This document shows, in pieces, positions 50,852-58,874 of a stretch of 64,000 nucleotides of DNA. How positions within the stretch are numbered: the stretch's first letter is position 1; the number at the start of each line of letters is the position of its first letter. The DNA lies in assembly GCF_002904295.1 (NCBI RefSeq), contig NZ_PPHG01000014.1:1-64000 (forward strand). Direction: 5' to 3'. The stretch is from Amycolatopsis sp. CA-128772 (lineage in GTDB: Bacteria > Actinomycetota > Actinomycetes > Mycobacteriales > Pseudonocardiaceae). The notes below the pieces were generated by a model. That model was given only the letters and a program-made list of their open reading frames with translations, was not told where the DNA came from and made no database searches. Position numbers and translations under genes: made by a program.

Positions 50852-52234
50852 TCAGGCGGGCGCCCAGGGCCGCACTTCCTCCAGCAGCTTCGCCACGGCC
50901 AGCACGAGGTCGTCCGAGTGCCGCGGCCCGACGATCTGCAGGCCCACCGGCAGCCCGGCCGACGTGCGCCCGGCCGGCACGCTGATCGCCGGCTGCTGGG
51001 TCATGTTGAAGGGATAGGTGAACGGCGTCCACTCCGGCCACTCGCTCAGCCCGCTGCCCGGCGGCACGTCGTGCCCGGCCTCGAACGCGGCGATCGGGAC
51101 GGTCGGCGTGATCAGCACGTCGTAGCGCGTGTGGAACTCGCCCATCCGGATGCCCAGCGCGGCGCGCTCGGCGGTGGCGTCGAGGTAGTCGCTCGCGCTC
51201 CACTTCTTGCCGAGCTCCCACACCTTGCGCAGGCCGGGATCCGTGCGCTCCTCGGAGCCGGACGGGAACGTGTCGAGCAGCTTCGCCGCACCCGAGGACC
51301 ACAGGATGTCGAACGCCGGCTTCGGATCGGCGAACCCGGGGTCGGTCTCCTCGACGTGCAGTCCGGCGTCGCCCAGCGCGCGCACCGCCGCCGCGACGAT
51401 CTCGGCCACCTCCGGGTCGACGTCGACGTAGCCGAGCGTCGGCGAGAACGCGGCGATCAGGCCGCGCACGTCCCGCCGGACGGCCTCGCGGAACGACCCC
51501 ACCGGCGGCGCCAGCGCGGCGGGATCGCGGTGGTCGGGCAGCGACAGCACGTCCAGCAGCAGCGCGGTGTCGTCCACCGACCGCGCCATCGGGCCGGCGT
51601 GCGAGAGCGGCCCGAACGGGCTCGCCGGGAAGAGGGGAATCCGGCCGTGGGTCGGCTTCAGCCCGACGATCCCGCAGAACGACGCCGGGATCCGCACCGA
51701 GCCGCCGCCGTCGGTGCCGACCGACAGCTCGCCCATCCCGGCCGCGACGGCCGCGGCGCTCCCGCCGCTCGACCCGCCGGCCGTCTTCGACGGATCGGCC
51801 GGGTTGCGCGTGATGCCCTGCAGCGGGCTGTCGGTGACGCCCTTCCACGCGATCTCAGGCGTGGTCGTCTTGCCCAGCAGCACAAGTCCGGCTTCGCGCA
51901 TCCGCGCGGCAACCGGGCTGTCAACGTCCCATGCCTGGTCCGGATCGATGCTCTTCGAGCCCCGGACCGTCGGCCACCCCTGGGTGAGGAACATGTCCTT
52001 GATCGACGCGGGCACGCCGTCGAGCCAGCCGATCGGGTTGCCGTCACGCCAACGCGCCTCGGACGCCTTCGCCTGCTCCAGCGCGCGGTCGGCGTCGACG
52101 AGGCAGTATGCGTTGCACTCGCCGTCGCGGGCTTCGATGGCCTGCAGTGCGTTCTGCGTCGCCTCTATCGGTGACAGCTCACCGGTCGCGTAGGCGGCGA
52201 CGAGCTCGCTGGCGGTCAGCATCCTGTCGTTCAT
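50852..52234 (-). CDS. Amidase signature family amidase
   Basis: 460 residues. The Ser-cisSer-Lys triad is in VPASIKDMFLTQG (Lys), and TAGGSSGGSAAAVAAGM (the two Ser). Hydrolyses an amide to acid and ammonia; family includes indoleacetamide, nicotinamide and nylon-oligomer amidases. ATG 52234 overlaps the upstream hydroxyacid dehydrogenase by four bases, so both are made from the GntR-controlled promoter near 53250. Confidence 0.92.
   Translation of the reverse strand: MNDRMLTASELVAAYATGELSPIEATQNALQAIEARDGECNAYCLVDADRALEQAKASEARWRDGNPIGWLDGVPASIKDMFLTQGWPTVRGSKSIDPDQAWDVDSPVAARMREAGLVLLGKTTTPEIAWKGVTDSPLQGITRNPADPSKTAGGSSGGSAAAVAAGMGELSVGTDGGGSVRIPASFCGIVGLKPTHGRIPLFPASPFGPLSHAGPMARSVDDTALLLDVLSLPDHRDPAALAPPVGSFREAVRRDVRGLIAAFSPTLGYVDVDPEVAEIVAAAVRALGDAGLHVEETDPGFADPKPAFDILWSSGAAKLLDTFPSGSEERTDPGLRKVWELGKKWSASDYLDATAERAALGIRMGEFHTRYDVLITPTVPIAAFEAGHDVPPGSGLSEWPEWTPFTYPFNMTQQPAISVPAGRTSAGLPVGLQIVGPRHSDDLVLAVAKLLEEVRPWAPA
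52165..52177. repeat. tetO-like palindrome (two mismatches)
   Basis: CTATCGGTGACAG in the amidase gene; coding strand ends TCA CCG ATA GAG. Confidence 0.4.
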
Positions 52235-53229
52235 CCGGCTCCCTGGTTCCCCGACGGCACGTAGCCGAGCGTCTTGTCGACGACATTGCGCAGCGGCTCC
52301 CCAGCGCGCCAGCGGCGGAAGTTCTCGGTGAACACCTCGACCAGCGTGTTCCGCCAGCCGACGAAGTCCCCGGACATGTGCGGCGAGATCAGCACGTCCG
52401 GCATGGCCCACAGCGGGCTTTCCGGCGGCAGTGGTTCGGTGTCGAACACGTCGAGCGCGGCACCGGCGATGGTCCGGTTCTCGAGGGCCGCGACCAGATC
52501 GGACGTCACCACCAGCTCCCCGCGGCCGACGTTGACGAACCGCGCGGACGGCTTCATCGCGGCGAACGCACGCGCGTCGAACATGCCCTTGGTGTGCTCG
52601 GTCAGCGGCGCGACCGCGACGACGTAGTCGGCGTGCGGCAGGACCTCGGTGAGCCGGGCGGACTCGTGCACGACGCCGAAGTCGGGATCGCCGGTACGCG
52701 CCCGGCGCCCGGCACCGGTCACCCGCATCCCGGCCGCGCGCAGTAGCCGCGCAATGGCCCGGCCGATCGGCCCGGTGCCGACGACCACCACCTCGCGGCC
52801 GGCGATCCGCTCGCTCTCGCGGTGCAGCCAGCGGCCCTCGCGCTGCAGGTCGTGCGAGCGCGCGAAGTCCTTCGCGAAGGCGAGGACGACGCCCAGCACG
52901 TACTCCGCGATGGCGTCGTCGAAAACTCCCCGCGAGTTCGTGAGGACCACGTCGCTCTCGCGCAGCCCGGGGAACAGCACGGGGTCGACACCCGCGCTCG
53001 CGATGTGCAGCCACTGCAGCCTGCCGGCGGCGTGCCACGCGCCCGGCACCGCGGTGGAGAGGAAATCGTAGACGAAGAGAGCGTCCGCGCCGGACAACGC
53101 TTCGGCAAGACCCGCCGCGTCCGTGTAACGCACGACCGCCCCGGATTCGACAGCACGCATGTCCGGTGGGCGGGACTCGCCACAGAGCACTGCCAGGACG
53201 GGAGCTTCCCGGCGTTCCGAGGCGATCAC
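52231..53229 (-). CDS. D-2-hydroxyacid dehydrogenase family protein
   Basis: 332 residues, NAD(P)-dependent: VVGTGPIGRAIARLLRAAGMRV is the Rossmann loop, FVNVGRGELV holds the catalytic Arg region, and SPHMSGD the catalytic His. Interconverts a 2-oxoacid and a D-2-hydroxyacid (glyoxylate/hydroxypyruvate type). GTG 53229 is 27 bp from an ATTGTCNACAAT site. Confidence 0.92.
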   Translation of the reverse strand: MIASERREAPVLAVLCGESRPPDMRAVESGAVVRYTDAAGLAEALSGADALFVYDFLSTAVPGAWHAAGRLQWLHIASAGVDPVLFPGLRESDVVLTNSRGVFDDAIAEYVLGVVLAFAKDFARSHDLQREGRWLHRESERIAGREVVVVGTGPIGRAIARLLRAAGMRVTGAGRRARTGDPDFGVVHESARLTEVLPHADYVVAVAPLTEHTKGMFDARAFAAMKPSARFVNVGRGELVVTSDLVAALENRTIAGAALDVFDTEPLPPESPLWAMPDVLISPHMSGDFVGWRNTLVEVFTENFRRWRAGEPLRNVVDKTLGYVPSGNQGAG

Positions 53230-53230
53230 G

Positions 53231-53269
53231 TTGACACGGTAAAAGTCACTCGTATGATTGTCAACAATC
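53231..53269 (+). promoter_or_regulatory. Promoter with GntR operator, site 1
   Basis: TTGACA (53231-53236) and TATGAT (53253-53258), spacer 16 bp, direct transcription to the racemase-like gene. GATTGTCAACAATC (53256-53269), a palindrome except for its two central bases, overlaps the -10. It also lies upstream of the leftward dehydrogenase-amidase pair, so one regulator can control both directions. Confidence 0.75.
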
Positions 53270-53329
53270 CGAGGAACGCCCCCCGGAGCACCGGACTGTC
53301 AAGCACAGACGTATTCCGGAGGCTGAGCC

Positions 53330-54070
53330 TTGGATTTCGACTTCCTGGCGTTCGACGGACCGCTGGCGCAACGCGGCATCGGGGTCATCGCCCCCTTCGA
53401 CCTCGCGCTGGAGCGCGAGCTCTGGCGCTGGGTCCCGATGGAGGTGTCCCTCCACCTCGCCCGCACGCCGTACGAACCGGTGCCGGTCAGCATGGAGATG
53501 GCCCGCCTCGTCAGCGACAGCCACCACCTGGCCGGCGCCACGCGCGACGTGCTGCACGTCGAGCCCGAGGTCGTCGCCTACCTCTGCACGTCGGGCAGCT
53601 TCGTCAACGGCGTCGACTACGAGCGCTCCCTGACGAAAGCGATCTGCGACGCCGGCGCGCCGGACGCCGTCACCACCTCCGGCGCGCTGGCCGAAGTGCT
53701 GCACCAGCTCGACCTCCACCGCGTCTCGGTGCTCACGCCGTACGACGCCGACCTCACCCAGGCCCTGCACGCCTTCCTCGCCGAACTGGACGTCGAGACG
53801 GTGGCCAGCGACCACCTCGGGCTGGGCGGCGGCATCTGGAAGGTCAGCTACCGGACCATCGCCGAGCGCATCCTCGCCGCCGACCACGGCGACGCCGAAG
53901 CGATCTTCGTCAGCTGCACCAACCTCCCGACTTACGACCTGATCGAGCCCCTGGAAGCCGCCCTCGGCAAGCCGGTGCTCACCGCCAACCAGCTGACCAT
54001 GTTGGCGTGCCTGCGCCGGATGAACCTGCCGATCGTCGGACCCGGAAGGTGGCTTCGTGACGTGTCGTGA
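53330..54070 (+). CDS. Asp/Glu racemase superfamily protein (maleate isomerase-like)
   Basis: 246 residues from a TTG start with GGAGG 7 bases upstream (53318-53322). Both catalytic cysteines are present: Cys86 in YLCTSGSFVNG and Cys196 in IFVSCTNLPTYD, the arrangement of maleate cis-trans isomerases and racemases. The tail TANQLTMLACLRRM is also family-typical. Next to a paralogue that has lost the second Cys. Substrate likely a small dicarboxylate or substituted malonate. Confidence 0.87.
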   Translation: MDFDFLAFDGPLAQRGIGVIAPFDLALERELWRWVPMEVSLHLARTPYEPVPVSMEMARLVSDSHHLAGATRDVLHVEPEVVAYLCTSGSFVNGVDYERSLTKAICDAGAPDAVTTSGALAEVLHQLDLHRVSVLTPYDADLTQALHAFLAELDVETVASDHLGLGGGIWKVSYRTIAERILAADHGDAEAIFVSCTNLPTYDLIEPLEAALGKPVLTANQLTMLACLRRMNLPIVGPGRWLRDVS

Positions 54071-54079
54071 AGGTTTTCC

Positions 54080-54108
54080 TTGACCTCCCCTCTAGGATTG
54101 TCGACAAT
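54080..54108 (+). promoter_or_regulatory. Promoter with GntR operator, site 2
   Basis: ATTGTCGACAAT (54097-54108) is a perfect 12-bp palindrome. TTGACC (54080-54085) and GACAAT (54103-54108) with a 17-bp spacer would be a promoter whose -10 lies in the operator, driving 54131 and the gntR gene itself. Confidence 0.65.
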
Positions 54109-54130
54109 TTGCGTCCCCTCCGGAGGTTCC

Positions 54131-54877
54131 GTGACCACCATCGGCTTCATCTACCCCGACCACGCGGCCGAAGACGACTACCCGCTGGCCGAGCAGCTGC
54201 TCGGCGGCGCGGCCGCCGACGAAGGCGACATTCGGCTGGCGGTCGAGCACATCTTCGGCACCGACAAGCACGCGGTCGCCGAGCTGCTCGACCTCGGCAG
54301 CGAAGCCCGCCTCGCCGACGGCGCCGCCCTCCTCGCCAAGCACGAGCCCGCCGCGGTCATCTGGGCGTGCACCAGCGGCAGCTTCGTCTACGGCTGGGAG
54401 GGCGCCCGCGACCAGGCCGACCGCCTCGCCGCCGTCGCCGGGGTCCCGGCCTCCAGCACCTCCTTCGCGTTCGTGCACGCCGCGCGCGCCCTGGACGTCA
54501 AGCGCGTCGCGGTGGCCGCCAGCTACCCGGACGACATCGCGCAGCTGTTCGTGGAGTTCCTCAAAGCCGGCGGCATCGAGGTCGTCTCGATGAACAGCGC
54601 CGACATCATCACCGCCGCCGAAGTCGGCGCGATGAGCCCGGAAGCCGTCGTCGAGCTCGCCGTCAGCCACGACCACCCGGACGCCGAGGCGGTGCTCGTG
54701 CCGGACACCGCCATGCGCACCCTCGGCGAGATCAACACCGTCGAGGCCGCGCTCCGGAAGCCCGTGCTGACCGCCAACCAGGTCACGGTCTGGGAGGGGC
54801 TGCGCCTGACCGGGCAGCACCGCCTCGTCCGCTCGTTGGGTGCGCTCTTCCGGCACCTGCCCGACGGAGCTGCCTGA
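54131..54877 (+). CDS. Asp/Glu racemase superfamily protein (arylmalonate decarboxylase-like, one Cys)
   Basis: 248 residues from GTG 54131, GGAGG just upstream. Cys80 in WACTSGSFVYGWEGA is kept, but the second cysteine site is Asp192 (VPDTAMRTL). Enzymes of this fold with a single Cys act as decarboxylases (arylmalonate decarboxylase) rather than racemases or isomerases, so a different reaction from its neighbour is likely. Overlaps no gene; gntR starts one base after its stop codon. Confidence 0.85.
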   Translation: MTTIGFIYPDHAAEDDYPLAEQLLGGAAADEGDIRLAVEHIFGTDKHAVAELLDLGSEARLADGAALLAKHEPAAVIWACTSGSFVYGWEGARDQADRLAAVAGVPASSTSFAFVHAARALDVKRVAVAASYPDDIAQLFVEFLKAGGIEVVSMNSADIITAAEVGAMSPEAVVELAVSHDHPDAEAVLVPDTAMRTLGEINTVEAALRKPVLTANQVTVWEGLRLTGQHRLVRSLGALFRHLPDGAA

Positions 54878-54878
54878 C

Positions 54879-55598
54879 ATGGCCCTGCCACCGGGCATGC
54901 TGCCCGAGATCGAACCGGTCAGCCGCGAGTCGACGGCCGCGGTCATCGCGCGTCAGCTGCGCGACGCGATCATGACCGGCGCCCTCCCGCCCGGGACCCA
55001 GCTCGGCGAGACCGAGCTGGCCGCGCGGTTCCAGGTGTCACGGGGGCCACTCCGGGAAGCAATGCAGCACCTGGTCTCGGAAGGGCTCCTCCGCAGCGAA
55101 CGGCACCGAGGGCTCTTCGTGATCGACCTCGAGCCCGGGGACGTCTACGACATCTACGCCGCCCGGTCGGCGATCGAGCGCGCCGCCATGCTGCGCGCCC
55201 TGCGGGGCGGCGACCGCGACCGGATCGCCGACCTCCTGGAGCAGACAGTCCACGAGATGGCGACCGCCGCGAGCGAAGACGACCCCAGCGCGCTCTCCAC
55301 CGCCGACCTCCGGTTCCACGAGGCCCTCATCAACGCCTCCGGCAGCAAGCGGCTCGTCCGGATGGCCCGGACGCTCCTCATCGAGACGCGGATGTGCCTT
55401 ACGGCGCTGCAGAGCACCTACCAGCGGGTCGAGGAGCGAGTGGAAGAGCACACGAAGCTCATCCAGGCGCTGCGGGACGGTGACGAAGAGACGGCGCTCG
55501 CGCTTCTCGAGGCGCACATGGAGGACGCCGTTCAGCGGCTCGCGCCGGGGACCAGCCTCACGGACGGACACGCGCCGCCGGTGCCGGGCAACGTTTGA
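54879..55598 (+). CDS. GntR family regulator, FadR/FCD type
   Basis: 239 residues: LGETELAARFQVSRGPLREAMQHLVSEGLLRS is the winged helix and the FCD domain carries LRFHEALINASGSKRL and EEHTKLIQALRDGD with the metal-type His residues. Being transcribed from the site-2 promoter, it is the best candidate to bind the three ATTGTCNACAAT sites (53256, 54097, 58826) and tie the island together. Region 55599-55737 after it shows no gene. Confidence 0.92.
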   Translation: MALPPGMLPEIEPVSRESTAAVIARQLRDAIMTGALPPGTQLGETELAARFQVSRGPLREAMQHLVSEGLLRSERHRGLFVIDLEPGDVYDIYAARSAIERAAMLRALRGGDRDRIADLLEQTVHEMATAASEDDPSALSTADLRFHEALINASGSKRLVRMARTLLIETRMCLTALQSTYQRVEERVEEHTKLIQALRDGDEETALALLEAHMEDAVQRLAPGTSLTDGHAPPVPGNV

Positions 55599-55737
55599 CC
55601 GGAACGCCGCCAACCGTGCTCGCACAACCGGCATGCGCACCCGGACAGCCGGTTCGCTTATTCGCACCGGCGTAATGCGCGCGTGGACGGCCCGCGAAGG
55701 CTCCGGAAAGCAGTTGATCGGCCGGGTGCATCTGCAG

Positions 55738-56202
55738 TCAGGCTTCATGGCGGACCCCCAGGACCGGCTGGCCGCCGCGGCCGTCACGGTAGTCCGGCGA
55801 CCACGGGAAGCGGCCCTGCGCATCCGCGTGGACCAGTTGCAGCGCACGGATTTCCGGGCCGTACAACGCGTTCGCGAAAACCAGGTGCACCGACGGCTCG
55901 GCGAGCGGGACGACCTCGACCAGCGGGCCGCCCGGAAGCGGGATGCGTTCGCCCGGTGATGGCGGCGACGCGCACAACGCGTGCGCCGCCATCCCGTTCA
56001 GCAGGCCCGCGGCCGGGAGCACGGGCAGTCCCGTCACGACCAGTTCGGGCAGCCCGTACCCGCTCAGGCCGACCGTGTAGGCCCACGGCGGGTACAGCCC
56101 CGTGCCTTCCACGGCCTGCACGAGCCAGCCACGGTCGGCCACGCCTTCGCGAAGCTCTTGTAGGTACCCGGGTCTGTCCGGGTCGTCGCACTGCCGGCAC
56201 AT
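55738..56202 (-). CDS. DUF4262 domain protein
   Basis: 154 residues. CRQCDDP at the N-terminus and WAYTVGLSGYGLPELVVTGLP is the DUF4262 signature; FANALYGPEIRALQLVHAD follows. Members are common in actinobacteria and of unknown function; some sit near toxin or antitoxin-like genes. Isolated here, between GntR and the dehydrogenase unit. Confidence 0.82.
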   Translation of the reverse strand: MCRQCDDPDRPGYLQELREGVADRGWLVQAVEGTGLYPPWAYTVGLSGYGLPELVVTGLPVLPAAGLLNGMAAHALCASPPSPGERIPLPGGPLVEVVPLAEPSVHLVFANALYGPEIRALQLVHADAQGRFPWSPDYRDGRGGQPVLGVRHEA

Positions 56203-56262
56203 CGGTGCCTCCTCCCCCTCGGTGGGTTCCTGACCACCGTGCCGGAGGGCACCGACAAAAAC

Positions 56263-57321
56263 TCAGCCCAGCGCTTCGGCCACTGCCGCGCCGAGCCGTT
56301 CTGTGGTATCCGTGCCGCCGAGGTCGGGCGTGCGCACCCGGCCTTCCTCGAGCACCCGGTCCACCGCGGCCCGGATCGCTTGTGCGGCAACGGTTTCACC
56401 CAGGTGCTCGACCAGCATCGCGGCCGCCAGGATCTGGGCCACGGGGTTGGCGATGCCTTGCCCGGCGATGTCCGGAGCGCTCCCGTGGACCGCCTCGAAC
56501 ATCGACGGGAATTCACCTGATGGGTTGATGTTGCCGGACGGCGCCATGCCGAGACCGCCGGTGATCGCGGCGGCCAGGTCGCTGAGGATGTCGCCGAAGA
56601 GGTTCGACGCCACGACGATGTCCAGCCGGTCCGGCGCCTGGACCATGCGTGCCGCCAGGGCATCCACGTGCATCTGTTCACTGTGGACGTCCGGGAACTC
56701 CGCCGCGACCTCGGCGAAGATCTCGTCCCAGAACGGCATCGAGTGGATCAGGCCGTTGGACTTCGTCGCCGAACAGACGCGGGCGGACCGCGTCCGCGCC
56801 AGCTCGAACGCGTACCGGATGATCCGCGAGACGCCGACGCGCGTGAAAACCGACTCCTGCAGCACGAATTCGTCCGGCCGCCCGGCGTTGTGCCGGCCGC
56901 CGATCGCGGAGTACTCACCCTCGGAGTTCTCGCGGACGATGACCAGCTCCAGCTCCTCGGCCTTCCGCCCGGCCAGCACGGACGTCGTGCCCGGCAGCAG
57001 CCGCACCGGGCGCAGGTTGACGTACTGCTGGAACGCGCGGCGCAGCGGGATCAGCAGGCCCCACAGCGAAACGTGGTCCGGGACGCCGGGAAAACCGACC
57101 GCGCCGAGCAGGATGCCGTCGAACGCCGACAGCTGCGCGACTCCGTCGTCCGGCATCATCGCGCCGACGCGGGCGTACCGCTCGCAGCTCCAGTCGAACT
57201 CCGTCCACTCCAGCGAGAAACCGAAGAGAGCGGAAGCCCGGTCGAGGGCCTTGCGGGCCTCGACCGTGACGTCCACGCCGATCCCGTCGCCGGGAATGCT
57301 CGCCAGGCGGTAGGCCGTCAC
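56263..57321 (-). CDS. Isocitrate/isopropylmalate dehydrogenase family (tartrate dehydrogenase-like)
   Basis: 352 residues: YRLASIPGDGIGVDVTVEARKAL at the start, RENSEGEYSAIGGRHN as substrate loop, SATKSNGLIHSMPFWDEIF and NLFGDILSDLAAAITGGLGMAPSGNIN as the metal and NAD motifs. The NSEGEYSAIGGR loop fits tartrate or D-malate dehydrogenase rather than LeuB. Oxidatively decarboxylates a beta-substituted malate. GTG overlaps the semialdehyde dehydrogenase by four bases. Confidence 0.88.
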   Translation of the reverse strand: MTAYRLASIPGDGIGVDVTVEARKALDRASALFGFSLEWTEFDWSCERYARVGAMMPDDGVAQLSAFDGILLGAVGFPGVPDHVSLWGLLIPLRRAFQQYVNLRPVRLLPGTTSVLAGRKAEELELVIVRENSEGEYSAIGGRHNAGRPDEFVLQESVFTRVGVSRIIRYAFELARTRSARVCSATKSNGLIHSMPFWDEIFAEVAAEFPDVHSEQMHVDALAARMVQAPDRLDIVVASNLFGDILSDLAAAITGGLGMAPSGNINPSGEFPSMFEAVHGSAPDIAGQGIANPVAQILAAAMLVEHLGETVAAQAIRAAVDRVLEEGRVRTPDLGGTDTTERLGAAVAEALG

Positions 57322-58781
57322 AGGGCCACCGCGATGTACTTGGTCTCGAGGAACTCGTCGATGCCGACCGAGCCGCCCTCGCGGCCGAGCCCGGACTGCT
57401 TGATCCCGCCGAACGGCGCCGCCGGGTTCGACACGATGCCCTGGTTGAGCCCGATCATGCCGGCTTCGAGAGCCTCGGAGACGCGCAGCGCGCGCTTGAG
57501 GTCGCTGGTGAAGACGTAGGAAACGAGCCCGAACTCGGTGTCGTTCGCCTTCGCCACCGCCTCTTCCTCGGTGTCGAACGGCGTGATCGGGGCGACCGGC
57601 CCGAAGATCTCTTCGTGCGTCAGCCGCGCCTCCTGCGGGACGTCGGTGAGCACGGTGGCCTGGTAGAAGTGGCCCGGGCCGTCGACATCGGAGCCGCCGG
57701 TGAGCACCTTCGCGCCGCGGTCGGTGGCGTCCTTGACCAGCTCCGTCACCTTGTCCACGGCGTTCTGGTCGATCAGCGGGCCGACCACGACGTCCTTCTC
57801 GGTGCCGCGGCCCATCGGCAACGCCTGCATCCGCTCGGTCAGCCGCCTCGCGAACTCTTCGACGACGCCGCGCTGCACGTAGAACCGGTTCGCCGCGGTG
57901 CACGCCTCGCCGATGTTGCGCATCTTCGCCTGCATCGCGCCTTCGATGGCGGCATCCATGTCCGCGTCGTCGAAGACCAGGAACGGCGCGTTGCCGCCCA
58001 GCTCCATCGACGTGCGCAGGATCTTGTCGGCACACTGCTCCAGCAGCTTGCGGCCGACGCCGGTCGAGCCGGTGAAGGAGAGCTTGCGGGCGCGGCCGTC
58101 GCGGATGAGCGGTTCCATCACGCCGCCGGAGTCGCTGGTGGTGACGACGTTGAGGACGCCTTCCGGCAAACCGGCCTCGGCCAGGATGCCGGCCAGCGCG
58201 AGGATCGACAGCGGCGTCTGTGCGGCGGGCTTGATCACCGAGGTGCAGCCCGCGGCGATCGCCGGGCCGATCTTGCGCGTCCCCATCGCCATCGGGAAGT
58301 TCCACGGCGTGATCAGCAGCGTCGGCCCGACCGGCTGCTTCGTGATCAGGAACCGGCCCACGCCGTTCGGCGCGGTCGCGTAGCCGCCGTCGATGCGGAC
58401 CGCCTCCTCGGCGAACCAGCGGAAGAACTCGGCGGCGTAGGCGATCTCGCCCTTCGACTCGGCGAGCGGCTTGCCCATCTCGAGCGTCATCAGCAGCGCC
58501 AGCTCCTCCTGGCGCTTCATCAGCAGCTCGTAGGCCCGGCGCAGGATCTCGCCACGCTCGCGCGGCGCCATCTTCGCGAAGTCGGCCTGCGCGGCGACGG
58601 CGGCGTCCAGTGCGGCGATGCCGTCCGCCGGCGAGGCGTCGGCGACCTGGCACAGCTCACGGCCGGTGGCCGGATCGACCACCGGGAACGTCTTCCCGGA
58701 CTCGGCGGCCACCCACTTGCCGCCGATGAACAGTTCCTTGCCGACCGCCTCGACGACGCCGGACTCGGTGCTCGCACTCAT
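57318..58781 (-). CDS. NAD(P)-dependent succinate-semialdehyde dehydrogenase-like
   Basis: 487 residues of the ALDH family. Catalytic Cys in GEACTAANRFYV, general-base Glu in MELGGNAPF, cofactor loop FTGSTGVGRKLL. GabD-like by length and by PWNFPMAMGTRKIGPAIAAGCT. Divergent from the class III aminotransferase at 58875 over GntR site 3; together they form the GABA-like pair amine to semialdehyde to acid, though the true substrate may be an analogue. Confidence 0.92.
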   Translation of the reverse strand: MSASTESGVVEAVGKELFIGGKWVAAESGKTFPVVDPATGRELCQVADASPADGIAALDAAVAAQADFAKMAPRERGEILRRAYELLMKRQEELALLMTLEMGKPLAESKGEIAYAAEFFRWFAEEAVRIDGGYATAPNGVGRFLITKQPVGPTLLITPWNFPMAMGTRKIGPAIAAGCTSVIKPAAQTPLSILALAGILAEAGLPEGVLNVVTTSDSGGVMEPLIRDGRARKLSFTGSTGVGRKLLEQCADKILRTSMELGGNAPFLVFDDADMDAAIEGAMQAKMRNIGEACTAANRFYVQRGVVEEFARRLTERMQALPMGRGTEKDVVVGPLIDQNAVDKVTELVKDATDRGAKVLTGGSDVDGPGHFYQATVLTDVPQEARLTHEEIFGPVAPITPFDTEEEAVAKANDTEFGLVSYVFTSDLKRALRVSEALEAGMIGLNQGIVSNPAAPFGGIKQSGLGREGGSVGIDEFLETKYIAVAL

Positions 58782-58800
58782 CCCGACTGCTCCTCACGTG

Positions 58801-58843
58801 TTGTCCCGAGGGCCATGCTATGGATATTGTCAACAATCGACAA
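58801..58843. promoter_or_regulatory. Divergent promoters with GntR operator, site 3
   Basis: ATTGTCAACAAT (58826-58837) lies where two promoters meet. Rightward: TTGTCC (58801-58806) and TATTGT (58825-58830), 18-bp spacer. Leftward: TTGTCG (58843-58838) and TAGCAT (58820-58815), 17-bp spacer. A second half-site GACAA overlaps the end. One repressor would shut both. Confidence 0.7.
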
Positions 58844-58874
58844 CCCGCTCAGACCGACCTAGGAGCACGCTGCC

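Noticed and set aside
50852-53038. A 728-codon minus frame suggesting a dehydrogenase-amidase fusion
   Set aside because: The two genes are in different frames with a four-base overlap at 52231-52234; the long frame before 52234 is a shadow.
56263-58653. A 796-codon minus frame suggesting a dehydrogenase fusion
   Set aside because: The tartrate-type enzyme starts at GTG 57321, overlapping the aldehyde dehydrogenase stop; the rest is out-of-frame translation of that gene.
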